A program made the translations under genes and the position numbers. The notes beneath the pieces are model-generated. The model was given only the letters and a program-made list of their open reading frames with translations, ran no database searches and was not told the DNA's origin. This document shows, piece after piece, positions 43,303 to 54,433 of a stretch of 64,000 nucleotides of DNA; position 1 is the first letter of the stretch; the number at the start of each line of letters is the position of its first letter. Location: the NCBI GenBank assembly GCA_008330645.1, contig VLTN01000092.1, positions 1 to 64,000 of the forward strand, written 5' to 3'. The stretch is from Cafeteria roenbergensis. Lineage: Eukaryota; Sar; Bigyra; Bicosoecida; Cafeteriaceae.

Positions 43303-44540
43303 ATGGCGGCCTCGGATGCGGCAGCGGACACGTCCATGGATCTCGCGTACGACGCCGGCTTTGCCGAGTACTGTGAGCCGCCGCGGCCGCCACGCCTCGA
43401 GCGTCTTGCACTTGCTGCAGCCGGGATCTTTTGCTTGCGCCACCGGCCGAGCTCACGCTGTCATGGAGCCCAGACCGCCGGCCAGCCGTCACCACCTCGT
43501 GTGTAGGACGGATGCGGTTGCGTCGCCGCGCCGCAGACGACGAGCACTTTGGCAACGAGCAGGAGGACATTCGCACGTCGGTGAAGGACTGGCTCAGCGC
43601 GCAGGAGGTGCCCAACAAGTCTATCGTGGACGTAGGCTGCGGCAGCGGGCACCTTCTCGAGGCCATTGTCGAGGATGAGCGCTTCTCCGGGTGGTCCGTC
43701 GCGGGCTTCGACCTGTCGAAGCACATGGCGGCAGTGGCCGCCAGCAAGCTCGGCGACCGCGCCACCGTGTGGGTGGACTCGGCCACCACCTGGACGGCCA
43801 AGGGCGGGGACGGCACAGTGGGCGTGGTGAGCTCGACGTTCAACGCGTTCAACCACATCCCGGGGGAGACAAACATCGCGGACGGCTTCAAGCGAGCAGC
43901 CGCTGCGCTGGCCCCGGGCGGTGTCCTCATCCTGGACGTGCTCTCGCGCCTGGGCTTTGACCGCCTCATCGTCAACACCTCGGAGGAGGCGGAGGACGGC
44001 ACGGGGGGACTTTACATCAGCTCCGGTGCCCGTGTGGACGCGAACACGGTGGCTCTCAGGGAGCTGGTGTACATGCCGTCTGGCGACGACGGGCTGTTCA
44101 AGCGCATCGACTCGCACGTTTGCATGTACTTTTACGATATCCAGTGAGCCAGCGCCGACGACGCCTTCCCGGCAGGGCGGTTGCACCCACTCCGCCCGAC
44201 TGGCCACATCCGCCTTGCCGGGCGCGGCGGCTCGCGGAGAGGCTTGTGCGCGAAAAGCCGGCGCTTGCGCTGCGACTGCCACGTCTGCCAGATCGCGACG
44301 CTTGTGCGCCCCTTGCGCCTCCCCCCTGACCTCAATGCGCTCTTCCCCCACCCCCTGCCCCCAATGCGCTGCTGCAGGCGCCTCAAGGACATGATCGAGG
44401 CGGCAGGGCTCACCGATGTGCAGGTTCATGCTGGGTACGAGACCCTCGGCGACGGGTGCGACGACGTGGCTGCCGCGCTGGCAGTCGCCAAGTCGGAGAA
44501 GGCTCTGGAGATCGTGTTCACGGCCCGCAAGGCAGCTTGA
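43303..44540 (+). CDS. SAM-dependent class I methyltransferase
   Basis: Three exons, 43303-43372, 43537-44143 and 44378-44540, with GT-AG introns (both donors GTGAGC; acceptors GCCGCAG and CTGCAG) and matching phases 1 and 2, giving 279 residues. The first junction makes FAEYYDEHFGNE, a typical methyltransferase N-terminal motif. Motif I is IVDVGCGSGHLLEAI, motif II-like acidic GFDLSKHMAAVA, and later ALAPGGVLILDVLS (motif III/post-I region). The C-terminus is DMIEAAGLTDVQVHAGYET. These fit the Methyltransf_25/11 fold that methylates small molecules or proteins. The substrate cannot be read from the sequence, and there is no signal or targeting peptide. Confidence 0.85.
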
Positions 44541-44793
44541 GAACCAGGCTACTGCCGACCCCGCACAGCTTGCGTTCGCGGTTCATTCGCCCCTGGCCAG
44601 GGCAAGACTTTTCGTCCCCACGTCTGCTGAATTGCCTGCTGCTGCGCGCGTCGCGCACACACTGCACACTCTGAACGCCCACGAGTCAATGCCGACGGTT
44701 CGAGACAAATGTTGCCCGCGCGGCTCTGCTCAACGGGGGCGGGCGCGCAAACAGCCCGCCTCACTCAGACGCAGGCGCCGCCGGCAGGAGCGC

Positions 44794-46345
44794 ATGGCAG
44801 CAGCATCTGACGACGAGTATGCGGACGACTTCGAGACGGACGATCCTGAGGCTGCCCCGCGCCCAGCCGCTCCAGAGGCAGCTGCTGCTGCGTCTGCTCG
44901 CAGCAGCGCCGCTGCTCCTGCCTCGCGAGCCGACGACGGGTTCGCGGAGGTGCCCATCGAGGAAATTGAGATCGGAAAGAAGCTAGGCGGCGGTGGTTTC
45001 GCCGTTGTCTTCCTGGCTAGGTGGAGGGGCAAGCAGGTGGCCGCCAAGGTGCTTGTTGACCCGAAAATATCGGACGAGCTCAGGACTGAGTTCCTCAACG
45101 AGCTGCGCGTTATGAAGTGAGCGATCTGGTGCGCTGCTGGTGCTGGTGGCGCGCAGGCTCGCTCGGCGTTGGGGGGGAGGGCGGGCTGGACTTGCTGGTT
45201 TGCGCCGTCGTTGCGTCTCCAAATTGTTGCACGCGCGTCGCTTGCGCTGCGCCCCTGGCTCATCTCTCTTGCTCGATGGCCGCCCGCGCGACTGGTCGTG
45301 CGCAGGAGCCTCCACCACCCGGGCATCGTCCGCTGCGTGGCAGCGTGCTCCACGCCGCCGCGGATGGCGTTCGTGATGGAGCTTTGCGGCGATTCCCTCT
45401 TCTCAGTGCTCCACACCCCGGCCGAGTGCCACTGGCGGGGGGCAGCGAAGCGCATCCCGGAGGCGCAGACAGTGCGCTGGGCCACCGGGGTTGCCGAGGC
45501 GATGGCCTTCTTGCACGCGCAGTCTCCGCGCATCGTGCACCGCGACCTCAAGAGCCACAACCTGCTGCTTGCCGCCGACGGCCGCCTCAAGCTCTGCGAC
45601 TTTGGGCTTGTGCACCACCCCGAGCCGGGAGCAGGCACGCCGCAGTACATGGCGCCGGAGCTGCTCGCCGGGGCGCGCTCTGGGTTCAGCGACCGGGTCG
45701 ACGTGTTCGCGTTCGGCGTCCTGCTCTGGGAGGTGAGCTGCGGTGCGGCGGGCAATGGCTCGTGCAACAGGCGTATGCGTGCGCATAGCTCCGCACTGCT
45801 CCGCATAGCTCCGCACTGCTCCGCATAGCTCCGCACTGCTCCGCACTGCTCCGCACTGCTCCGCACTGCTCCGCATGGTTCCTCTGCCCGCGCACGCGCG
45901 GGGGCCTCGGCCTCGTTGAACCCCGTCATCTTCTGCTCTGCGAGCCCTCCCCCGGGACCCCCCCCCGGGACCCCCTCCTCCACTTCTCAACGCAACCCGC
46001 CAGCTCTGTCTCTGTGTGCCCCTCGCGCGCTCTCCGCCCCTCGCTGAACCCTCGAGCCCCGCGCAGATGCTGGCCCGCCGAGTGCCCTACGCCGGCTGGA
46101 GGCAAGAGGACATCGTGTCGGGCGTGCAGGCGGGCGAGCGCCCGCCCATGAGCGACATCGCAGAGGGAAGGGCCTCGCCGGCGCTCCGGGCGCTGATCCA
46201 GCGCTGCTGGGACGGCGACGCGACCAAGAGGCCGAGCATGGCGGACGTGGTGGCCGAGCTGCGGAGGTGGCGGCCGGCAAGCTCCGCCGTGGCATCCGCA
46301 ACGCGCAAGCGGGGCGGGGACGCACTGGATGCCCTTATGCACTAG
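44794..46345 (+). CDS. TKL-type protein kinase
   Basis: Three exons, 44794-45116, 45306-45732 and 46067-46345, with matching phases 2 and 0 (donors GTGAGC, acceptors GCGCAG), giving 342 residues. An acidic, Ala-rich N-terminus precedes a complete kinase domain: glycine loop LGGGGFAVVF, Lys in QVAAKVL, HRDLKSHN catalytic loop, CDFGLV, MAPELL, DVFAFGVLLWE and RCWDGDATKRPSM. HRDLKSxN and the RCWxxDxxxRPSM end are typical of tyrosine-kinase-like (TKL/Raf/MLK-like) kinases. It is probably an active Ser/Thr kinase, with no regulatory domain besides the short N-terminus. Intron 2 carries a minisatellite. Confidence 0.88.
45783..45875. repeat. 10-bp period minisatellite in kinase intron 2
   Basis: Alternating CCGCATAGCT and CCGCACTGCT units, about nine in all, at the intron's 5' end. 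Confidence 0.92.
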
Positions 46346-46574
46346 GCGTGGCCCCAGCTTGTGTGCGTGGACCCTCTCTGTGTGCCAGCAGCGGAGGCAG
46401 CTTTGCAAGCAGAGCACCACCTGCGAGCGCTGCCAGCCACACGTTCGCGCACTCGCACGCCTGAGTCTGCTTGCCGCACGGCCCGCCTCTGGGGTGCACA
46501 CAGGCTCAGCTTGCGCGGGCTAGGGGCTTCGGGGGCCGGCTTCTGGGAGGCGTTTGAGCGATCGAGCGCGCAAA

Positions 46575-49500
46575 ATGGAATTCGAACAGGCGGCAGCCGC
46601 ATGGGCTGCGCGGCAGCAGGAGCTGTTGGATCTGGAGGCCCACGAGGAAGAGGTGCGCACCTCTGGAGCACTAGCAGTCCTCACGGCAGCCGAGCTTGAG
46701 GCGCAGGGCACCACCATCTCACGGGCCATCATGGGCGGGGCGGTTCTCGGCTCGTTTGGGCGCACCATGGTGCGCCTCGAGCCGCCCCCGCTGCCAAAGG
46801 GCGCCCAGAGCGGCAAGGGCGACTCGGACAAACCGGGGCGGGCCAGTCGACCCGTCTTCCCGCCACACAGGCTGCGTCCCGGCAGCCTCGTCGGATTGTG
46901 CCTCTTTCGCGACGACGCGACGGCGCGAGCCTGCTTGCACCCCGTTCGCGGCGTGGTTTCCCGGTCCTCGGACACGCGCATCGAGATCGCGCTCGACGAG
47001 AGCAGCACCGGCGGCGGGGGCGGCGATACGCCCGCAGAGCAGCGCGCCGAGGCGCAGATCGAGGCGGTGATCCGGGCAGGCGCCGTGGTGCGGCTGGACA
47101 CCATCGGCAGCGACATCAGCGGGGACCGCCTTCGCCGGGCCGTGGCCGACGTGGGCGCCGGGCGATGGTGGGCGGCGGAGGCCGTGGGCCGCGCGCTGTT
47201 CGCGGCAGGCCCCGACGCCGAGACGGAGGAAGCCTCCACCAAGGCGGCTGCGGCCGCGGCCATGACGGGCGACGCTGCGACGGCCTACGCGACCGCGCCG
47301 GCGGCCAGCCTCGCCGCTGACTCCGGCGCCGACTGGCCAGCCTTCGCGTGGAGCCGGTGCGACGCAGCGGCGCCCGACGGCGCCGTCGCGACCCCCTCAG
47401 CCGACGAGTCTGGGGCTGAAGCCGCGGACTGCGCCCCGGGGGAGGCCCCGGTTCCCGGCGAGACGGCGGTGCCGGCCCCGGCCCTGTCCGCCGTGCGCCG
47501 GTCGCTCTTCAGGCAGGATCTGAACGCGCCCCAGCTGCGCGCCGTGGCCCGCTGCCTCGCCTCCGCGGACGTCCACCTCGTACACGGCCCGCCCGGCACT
47601 GGAAAGACCACCACCGTGGCCGAGATCGTGCGCCAGCTCGTGGCTCGGGGGCTTCGCGTGCTGGCCTGCGCGCCCTCAAACGTCGCCGTGGACAACCTCG
47701 CCGAGCGCCTGGCAGAGCCGGCGGCAGAGCCGGACGGGTGCCAGGGGCTGGCCGGGGCGCGGCGAGGCGCCCGCCCCTCCCTCGTGCGTCTGGGGCACCC
47801 CGCGCGCGTGAGCGAGGACCTGCAGCGCCTGACGCTGGACGCGCAAGTGGAGGCGTCGGCGGCAGACTCGGGGGTGAAGGAGGCGCGGCGGGCGGCGGAG
47901 CGGGCGGGCAGGAGGGCTCGCTCGGCCAAGACGGGCCCCGGGCGCTGGGAGGCGCGGCGGGAAGCGCGCGACGCCGCCAAGGAGGCGCGGGCCCGAGAGC
48001 GGCGGGCCGCGGGGACGGTCATTCGCGCGGCGGACGTGGTACTGGCCACGCTGTCCGGGGCCGCGTCGCAGTCTCTGTGGGCGGCGGTGCGAGACGGCCG
48101 CGGGGATGCGGCGGCGCCCATGCCGGCGGGGCTGTCGGAGTCCGCGGCGGCCGCGGTGGCGGCGGCCGCATCCTCGGCGGCCAGTGCTGCGGCCGAGGCG
48201 GGCTCTGCATCGTCGATCGCGGCCCCTGACGGCTTCCGGTGGTTTGACGTCGTGGTGATCGACGAGGCCGCGCAGGCCACGGAGGCGGCATGCTGGATCG
48301 CCGCCCGTCTCGGCAGGCGCCTCATCCTGGCGGGGGACCACCTGCAGCTGCCGCCCACGGTGCTGAGCGACGAGGCGGCGCGACGCGGGCTGGCGGCCAC
48401 GCTGCCCCTGCGAGTGGTGCGTCTGGCCGGCGCCGCGGCGGTTTCGCTGCTGCGGGTGCAGCACCGCATGTGCGAGGCCGTGGGCGGCTGGGCGAGCCAG
48501 GCCATGTACGGGGGCAGGCTCGCCGCGCACCCGAGCGTCGCGAGGCGGGCGCTCCTGGACCTGCCGGGGGTGGCGGCCTGCTTGCGGGCCCGGGGGGCGG
48601 ACACGGGGTTAGGGGGCGCGGCGGCGACAGCGCCGCCTGGGGAGGAACCGGCCGACGCGGGTTCGCCGGCGCCCGCTGGCTGCCTCGCTCGCGGGTGGGA
48701 GGAGATGCCGCTGCCTGACTGGATGAGCGACGCGGGGTCGCTCGACCCGCAGGAGACCGCCGAGTGGTGCGGAAGCGGCCTGGTGCTGCTCGACAGCGCC
48801 GGGTGCGACGGCTTCGAGGACGACACCGACGCGGCAGAGGCCGCGAGGGCTGCTGCCAGGGCTGAGGCGGAGGCGGCGGGGCTGTCGGCCGAGCGTGTCG
48901 AGGCGGCAGTGCGCTTCGCCGCGGGCGAGTCTCGCAGCAACGTGGGGGAGGCCGCCCTTGCTGCTGGCGCGGCCGCGGCGCTGGTGCTCTCGGCAGGGGT
49001 CGACCCGGCGGGAGTCGTGATCATCTCCCCCTACAACGGGCAAGTAGCCCGCATCCGCGCAGCGGTGGCGGCGGTGGCGGACGAGGTGGAGGCGCTCCGG
49101 GGCGGGGAGGGCGGCGCCGCCGCTGCCGCCGCGCTGCGCCGACTGCGGGTGTCCACCGTCGACTCGTACCAGGGGCAGGAGGCCGAGGCGGTGGTGCTGT
49201 CGCTGGTCAGGAGCAACGCGAGGGGGGAGGTGGGGTTCCTGGCGGACTCCCGGCGAATCAACGTGGCCGTCACCAGGGCGCGCCGCCTCTGCGTGGTGGT
49301 GGGAGACTCCGACACGGCGGGCAAGGACGCCTTCTTGGCCGGCCTGTTGCGCCGCTGTGAGGCGCTGAGCGACGCAACGGCGGCGGCGGGGGGATGGCGC
49401 GCAGCGCTCGCAAGCAGGAGCGCCGCAATCACTGGCGCCGCCGCTGCTGGCACCGCCTCGTCTCCGGCCAAGGCGGCGACGGCGCCGCTGGAAGTGGTCC

Positions 49501-51560
49501 CCGGCGGAGCCGTCCGCTCGGCCGCCATGTTCGAGGACGTTCGCGACGCGGTGGCTGAGGTGATGGACGGGGGGGGCTGGGCCGCCGGCAGGGCCGCCGC
49601 TGCCGCTGCCGCTGCCGCAGCCGCTGCCGCCTCCGGGCGCGGGGGAGCAGGCGGGGGCGGCGGCGGGCGGGGCAAGGGGCGCGATGGGCGCGGCCGAGGC
49701 GCAGCGAGCAGGGCCCGGCCAGCTGCCCAGTCCAGCGCGGCCACGCGCAGCCCCACCGCCGAGACGCGGTGGAGCGACGCTGTCGTTGGCGCCTTCTCGG
49801 CCGCTTGCCTCGCGGCCGCACGCCTTCCCGCTCCTGCCGGCGACGCCGCCTCCTCCTGGGGCGAGCTCGTGGGCGAGCGCGTGGCAAGCGCTGCTGCGGC
49901 GGCGACGGAACCGCGCCTGGCGCGAGGCGTTGCGGCGCGCGTTCTCGTCGCCCCGGTACCGGCGCGCCGCCTGCCCGCCCGCGGCTCTGCCAATCACGAC
50001 CTCTGCTGGGAGGGCCCCTCGGGCAACGCCTGCCTCGTCCTGGAGCTGAGCGACGCGGTGCCGCCCGGCGGTCGCCGGGCCGCGCACGCGGCAGCTGAGG
50101 ATCACGGCGCGCTGCACCTGACGGTGGAAGGTTTCGCCGAGGAGCTGGAGGGCGCCGTGCCGCTGCGGGGGTCGGCCGCCGCTGGGTTCGAGGGGCGGCG
50201 CACCCTCGTGTTCAGCGTGTTCCCCGACGCCAAGCGTGCTGCGCTGGCGGCGCGGTCGGCGGTGCTGGCGGAGGCTGGGGCTGCCCATGCGCATTCTGCA
50301 GCCAGCGGGCGCGCGGCACCGGGCTCCACGTTCGTGGCCGCGGCGGACGACGCCGAGGCGGAGATGGTCCTCTCCCGCCGCTCCCAGGCCGCTGGCGCCA
50401 GAGGGGCGCCAGCCGCTTCCCAGCCGGCGCGCGCGGTTCAGGGCAAGGAGGGTGCCTCTGGTCCGGAGGAGGAGGGGGAAGAGGAGGACGACGGGGCGGC
50501 GGAGGAGGCGGAGGGCACCGCCAAGGGCGCGGCGTCGCCCACAGGCAGCCCGTCCCTGCACGAAGCCGATACCGCCGCCGACGATTCCGCCGACGATTCC
50601 GCCGACGACTCCGAAGGAGCCGGCGACGAAGCCGCCGCCGCCGCGCCGGCAGAGCCCGAGGGCCCGGTGACCCTGGCTGTGATCCTCGCCCGCGTGCCGG
50701 TGACTGCCTCCAAGGCAGAGCTGCGGGCTCTGCCGGCGAAGGAGCGCGTCGCAGCGATGAAGGCGACACGGGCCGCGGCAACCGCTCGCGTGGAGAGCTG
50801 TGGAGGCTTTGCTGGGCTGAAGCGCGAGGTGGCGGCCGAGCGGCGCAGTGCCAAGCGGGCGGCGAAAAAGGCTGAGAAGGCCAGAGCAGCGGCGGCGGCC
50901 GAGGCGGCGGCAGCGGCTGCGGCCGGGCGGCGGCTCGGTGGCTCCGCCGGGCAGACGCAAGGGTTGTCGGCGATGGCGGCGGCCCGGGCCGAGGGCGCAG
51001 CGGCGAGAAAGGCTGCTGGTGCTGGTGCTGCTGCGGCGGCGGCGGCGGCGTCCGGCGCTGGCGGGCGCGGCGCGGCGGCAGGGAGGCGCGGAGGCACTTC
51101 GGGCGCTGCTGCCAGCACGGCTGGGAGGCGGCTCGGCGGCGGGGCTGCTTCGGGCGAGCAGCTTCCCACGTATGAGGACGGGCTCCGCGTTGTGAGGGCA
51201 AGGAGGGCGGCCGAGGGGCGGGAGTGCGGCACGGAGTCCGAGGAGGACGAGGCAGTGGCCGAGGTGGCGTCGCTGACGGACGCGCTGATGCGCAAAGTGG
51301 AGCGTGGGGGCGCGATTCTGCGGCTGGCAGACGGGCGGGCAGTTGCAGGGAGCGTGAAGGACGGCGACCTCGTGCGTGAGGGGGGAGCTGCAGCGTCAGC
51401 CCAAGCTCGCGAGTCAGGCGACCTCAAGGGCTGGAAGCGGGAGCTGGTGAGCCGACAGCTGCGCGAAAAGCTGGAGGAGTCTCGCGCTGGCCGGACCCGT
51501 AGTGCGGGCGATGACGGTTCCGGGGCCAAAAAGCGTGGGTCTAAGCGCAAGAAGCCTTGA
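46575..51560 (+). CDS. IGHMBP2/SMUBP2-like SF1B helicase with long C-terminal extension
   Basis: A single open frame of 1661 residues from the ATG at 46575. The N-terminal beta-barrel region (QQELLDLEAHEEE, then GRTMVRLEPP and GSLVGLCLF) and helicase core follow the animal IGHMBP2 order. Motif I is GPPGTGKTTT near 338, then CAPSNVAVDNL, VVIDEAAQATEASCW-like motif II near 562, AGDHLQLPPTVLS, VQHRMCEAV, ISPYNGQV, STVDSYQGQEAEAV and INVAVTRARR near 895. UPF1-like enzymes of this group unwind RNA and DNA 5' to 3' and are linked to translation or replication. The last 700 residues are unusual: an Ala/Gly-rich linker, a possibly folded block (about 1120-1260), an acidic segment with DDSADDSADDS, and a basic end KKRGSKRKKP, a likely nuclear signal. 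No R3H domain is clear. Confidence 0.9.
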   Translation: MEFEQAAAAWAARQQELLDLEAHEEEVRTSGALAVLTAAELEAQGTTISRAIMGGAVLGSFGRTMVRLEPPPLPKGAQSGKGDSDKPGRASRPVFPPHRLRPGSLVGLCLFRDDATARACLHPVRGVVSRSSDTRIEIALDESSTGGGGGDTPAEQRAEAQIEAVIRAGAVVRLDTIGSDISGDRLRRAVADVGAGRWWAAEAVGRALFAAGPDAETEEASTKAAAAAAMTGDAATAYATAPAASLAADSGADWPAFAWSRCDAAAPDGAVATPSADESGAEAADCAPGEAPVPGETAVPAPALSAVRRSLFRQDLNAPQLRAVARCLASADVHLVHGPPGTGKTTTVAEIVRQLVARGLRVLACAPSNVAVDNLAERLAEPAAEPDGCQGLAGARRGARPSLVRLGHPARVSEDLQRLTLDAQVEASAADSGVKEARRAAERAGRRARSAKTGPGRWEARREARDAAKEARARERRAAGTVIRAADVVLATLSGAASQSLWAAVRDGRGDAAAPMPAGLSESAAAAVAAAASSAASAAAEAGSASSIAAPDGFRWFDVVVIDEAAQATEAACWIAARLGRRLILAGDHLQLPPTVLSDEAARRGLAATLPLRVVRLAGAAAVSLLRVQHRMCEAVGGWASQAMYGGRLAAHPSVARRALLDLPGVAACLRARGADTGLGGAAATAPPGEEPADAGSPAPAGCLARGWEEMPLPDWMSDAGSLDPQETAEWCGSGLVLLDSAGCDGFEDDTDAAEAARAAARAEAEAAGLSAERVEAAVRFAAGESRSNVGEAALAAGAAAALVLSAGVDPAGVVIISPYNGQVARIRAAVAAVADEVEALRGGEGGAAAAAALRRLRVSTVDSYQGQEAEAVVLSLVRSNARGEVGFLADSRRINVAVTRARRLCVVVGDSDTAGKDAFLAGLLRRCEALSDATAAAGGWRAALASRSAAITGAAAAGTASSPAKAATAPLEVVPGGAVRSAAMFEDVRDAVAEVMDGGGWAAGRAAAAAAAAAAAAASGRGGAGGGGGGRGKGRDGRGRGAASRARPAAQSSAATRSPTAETRWSDAVVGAFSAACLAAARLPAPAGDAASSWGELVGERVASAAAAATEPRLARGVAARVLVAPVPARRLPARGSANHDLCWEGPSGNACLVLELSDAVPPGGRRAAHAAAEDHGALHLTVEGFAEELEGAVPLRGSAAAGFEGRRTLVFSVFPDAKRAALAARSAVLAEAGAAHAHSAASGRAAPGSTFVAAADDAEAEMVLSRRSQAAGARGAPAASQPARAVQGKEGASGPEEEGEEEDDGAAEEAEGTAKGAASPTGSPSLHEADTAADDSADDSADDSEGAGDEAAAAAPAEPEGPVTLAVILARVPVTASKAELRALPAKERVAAMKATRAAATARVESCGGFAGLKREVAAERRSAKRAAKKAEKARAAAAAEAAAAAAAGRRLGGSAGQTQGLSAMAAARAEGAAARKAAGAGAAAAAAAASGAGGRGAAAGRRGGTSGAAASTAGRRLGGGAASGEQLPTYEDGLRVVRARRAAEGRECGTESEEDEAVAEVASLTDALMRKVERGGAILRLADGRAVAGSVKDGDLVREGGAAASAQARESGDLKGWKRELVSRQLREKLEESRAGRTRSAGDDGSGAKKRGSKRKKP

Positions 51561-52101
51561 CCAAAGGCGAGTGGTTTGTCGCGTGTCGCCGCTTCGCCAG
51601 CCCCTCTCATGAGCGATCAGCGCTGCCCCGCACGCCGCCCACCCAATGCCAGGCCGAAGCGCATGGCTCGAGCGCCGGGCTGGCAGTCCAAAGGGCGGGC
51701 CATGGGAGGTCCGTGGGCGCGCGAAATTTCGACGCCGGCTCGCTGCGCGGTTGCTGCAGCAGACTCTGCAACTCGAGTTGCGCTGACTGTGGAAGGATCA
51801 GCAGCGTGTGCCCGCGGCGGGAACCCCGCCCCAGAAGGCGCGGGGTGGGGAGCCAGAGTGAACGAGCCTACGGGCGGCTCTGGCACGGCCTTGAGGCGCA
51901 GCACGGGAGTGGCGACGGCGGACGCTGCGGGCCGTCGCGGCGGAGACGGACTTGCGGTCAGATTGCAGAGTTCAGTTCCGCAAGGCTGAGCGATGCTTGC
52001 TGGACTGCGGCACGTGGCCGGCGACCGCACTCTGCGAGGTCCACAGGGAGGCCCGGGCTCAGCCGTCCGCCTCGTGCTCGAACAGACGCTGTTTCCTGGC
52101 A
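51561..52101. other. Intergenic
   Basis: 541 bp between two plus-strand genes. I see no gene or repeat. Confidence 0.45.
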
Positions 52102-53923
52102 ATGGCAGACGCGGCTCGCGAGGCACTGCAAGGCGCGGCGGCGGCAGACGCCGAGGCGCTTCCAGGGCTCCGGTCGCGGATCGACGCCTTCGGGCGCGCC
52201 CTGCTGACCGTCGGTCCGACCCCTAGCTTTTTCGTCGATAGCCACACGATTGTTGCCAGTCGCGAGCGCCTAGCGGAGACGGCCGCGGCCATGGAGGGCG
52301 CTGGGGACGCAGACGGCGCGCTTTGGGCAGAGCAAGTCCACCCCCAACTGCAGGCCATGGCGCGCTCGGCCGCATCCTTCAAGCGGCAGCTCGGGGCGGC
52401 GTGCGAGGCCGCGCTGGGCGGCGACGAAGACGCGATTCTCAGCCGCGACCTTGCGGCCTCGGGCATGACCGGGCAGCAACTGCAGGTGAGCTGACCTGCG
52501 ATGGGTCCCGATCCGCGCCACCGGCCCAGCTGGCAGCGCGAGCCGCGGTGCGCGGCGTGCAGGCTGGTGCGCCGGCGACAGGGCGCGGGGTGCGTTGAGC
52601 GGGCCCGGCGCTCGGCGGCCTCGCTTGCCGCGTGCGCGCGACGAGTCGCCGGCTGCGCTTCGCCTCAACCTCGATTCCGAGGGCCCGGCAACCGCCCCGG
52701 CGTTCGGCGCAAGTTTGTCTCGTTCCCGAAGCAAGAGACCGCGCTGCGCCTCGCCCAGCCCCTCTGGCCAGGCCCTGCTCTGAGGCCGGCTCGCACCGTC
52801 ACTGCCCCGTTTGTCGGTGCCTTGGCGGCCTGCCCTGCTTGTTGCACGACCGCAGGAGTTCCTGCTCGAGCTGCTCACGTCAATGCAAGCCCATGTCGAG
52901 GCGGCCGAAGCGGCCGCCGATTGGGAGCTGGACAGCATTCCCGATGCGGACGCCGTTGCGACAACGATGCGCGATGCTGTGGATGCCGTTGCTCAGGCCC
53001 AGCGCGTCTTCGCGCTCGGCAAGGAGTGCGTGTGGGCGGGAACCGACTCGGAGGTGCCCCTTTTTGTTCCGGGCCGCGTGGTGGTTCGCCAGCAGACCTT
53101 CCCCATCATGGACCAGGACGATGAGGAGCCCAACCCCAACTACAGCGTCTGGCTCTTTTCCGACGCGCTCATGTACGGCGCGTTCACGGCCGACCAGCGC
53201 TACGAAATTGTCGGGCTCATTTCGCTTGAGCCCAGCGCCTCGCCAACGGTTGACTGCCCCAAGGCGCGCGGCAAGCTCCGCAACTCGTTCCGCGTGGACC
53301 ACACCGGCGGCCACCTTTCCGTGGTGTGCGCCAGCGAGGCGGAGCGCGACAGCTGGGCCGCGGACGTGGCGCGGACCGTGGCGCAGGCCGCAGCCCCCCC
53401 CGCCCCTGCGCCAGCAGCTGCAGGTGGGGTCGCCCCGCCCCCTGCTGCCCCCTGGACCGGCGCCGGCCTGCCCCCTCCTCCCCCGGCCCCCGGAGGCCCG
53501 CCAGCGGGCGGCTTGGCCCCTCCCCCCCCAGCCGACGGAGCCTCGGGCGCTGGCGCCGGCGCCGCCTCCGACGCGGACGCGGCCAACACCAAGCTGCGCC
53601 AGCGCCTGCAGCTGAGGCGCTCCAACCGCCAGGCCAGGGCCCCCGCAAGCGGCGGCCTCTCCATCCCGCCCCCCCCGGGCGCCGCCGCGGCAGCAGCCGC
53701 GCGTGCCGCAATCAACCTGCCTCCCAGGGAGCCGTCTCCCGGTATCGGCATTCCCCCGCCGCCCGCAGCTGTCGCCAGCAACTTGCCGCCGCCCCCCATG
53801 GCACCCCCCGCCACGCTGCCCCCGCCCCCCGCGGCGCCGTCCATGCCGCCCCCGCCAACGGGCCACGCGCCGGTCAAGCCCCCCAAGGCAGGCCTGCGTT
53901 TCGCCCCGCCCCCAAACCCCTAG
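52102..53923 (+). CDS. PH-domain protein with proline-rich tail
   Basis: Two exons, 52102-52485 and 52856-53923, join in phase 0 across a 370-bp intron (donor GTGAGC, acceptor CCGCAG) to give 483 residues. Residues 1-170 are helical with no recognised domain. Residues about 190-310 form a PH domain: VPLFVPGRVVVRQQ, YSVWLFSDALMYGAF, YEIVGLISLE, FRVDHTGGHLSVVCASEAERDSW and the end helix. The tail is rich in PPPPP runs like formin or WASP proline segments, with a basic patch LRQRLQLRRSNRQ between them and a final KAGLRFAPPP. This points to membrane-linked scaffolding, perhaps of profilin- or SH3-type actin regulators. No GEF or FH2 domain is seen. Confidence 0.75.
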
Positions 53924-54433
53924 GCGCCCCTTCAAGCCATGCCCCCCCCCCCCCCCCCTTCCAGTCCAGGCGCACCGGCGGCGCTCCCCGCTGCCCGGCG
54001 ACGCCTTGCACGGGGCCCTCCTGTCTCAGGGCGGCGCCGCCCTACCGCTGATCGAATGCCGAGTGGATTGCGTGACCGGCGGTGGCTAATGCCACCGCCG
54101 GACCAAGTCCCGTCATTATTGCGCGCTGCTACATGTGTCGTGCCGCCGCCCCCACCCGAAGCCAGTCTCCGCCCACTCGATTCGCCACACAGTTTGCTCC
54201 ACACGTGGCGAGTGGGCGCGCGCTCTGCATTCGGGGCAACATCATCATTTGGGCACCGCGACGCAATTGCGCCGGCACACAGCAGGCAAACACGGACGGG
54301 AGCAGGGCGAAGACAGGCAGGAAGGGGAGGCCCTTTGGGGGGCAACATGAAGGCCACGGAAGGGGTGCGAAGGGGGGGAGTCTGGCGGGGCGAAGGCTGG
54401 CGGGGCGGCGCGGCGCGGCCGCAGGTTGCCAGC
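53924..54433. other. Convergent intergenic region with C-run
   Basis: 510 bp between the stops of the PH-domain and R2 genes. A run of 17 C lies at 53942-53958. No gene is seen. Confidence 0.5.

Noticed and set aside
46554-46574. Earlier start for the IGHMBP2-like helicase
   Set aside because: The codon is TTG; the ATG at 46575 gives the family-like N-terminus.
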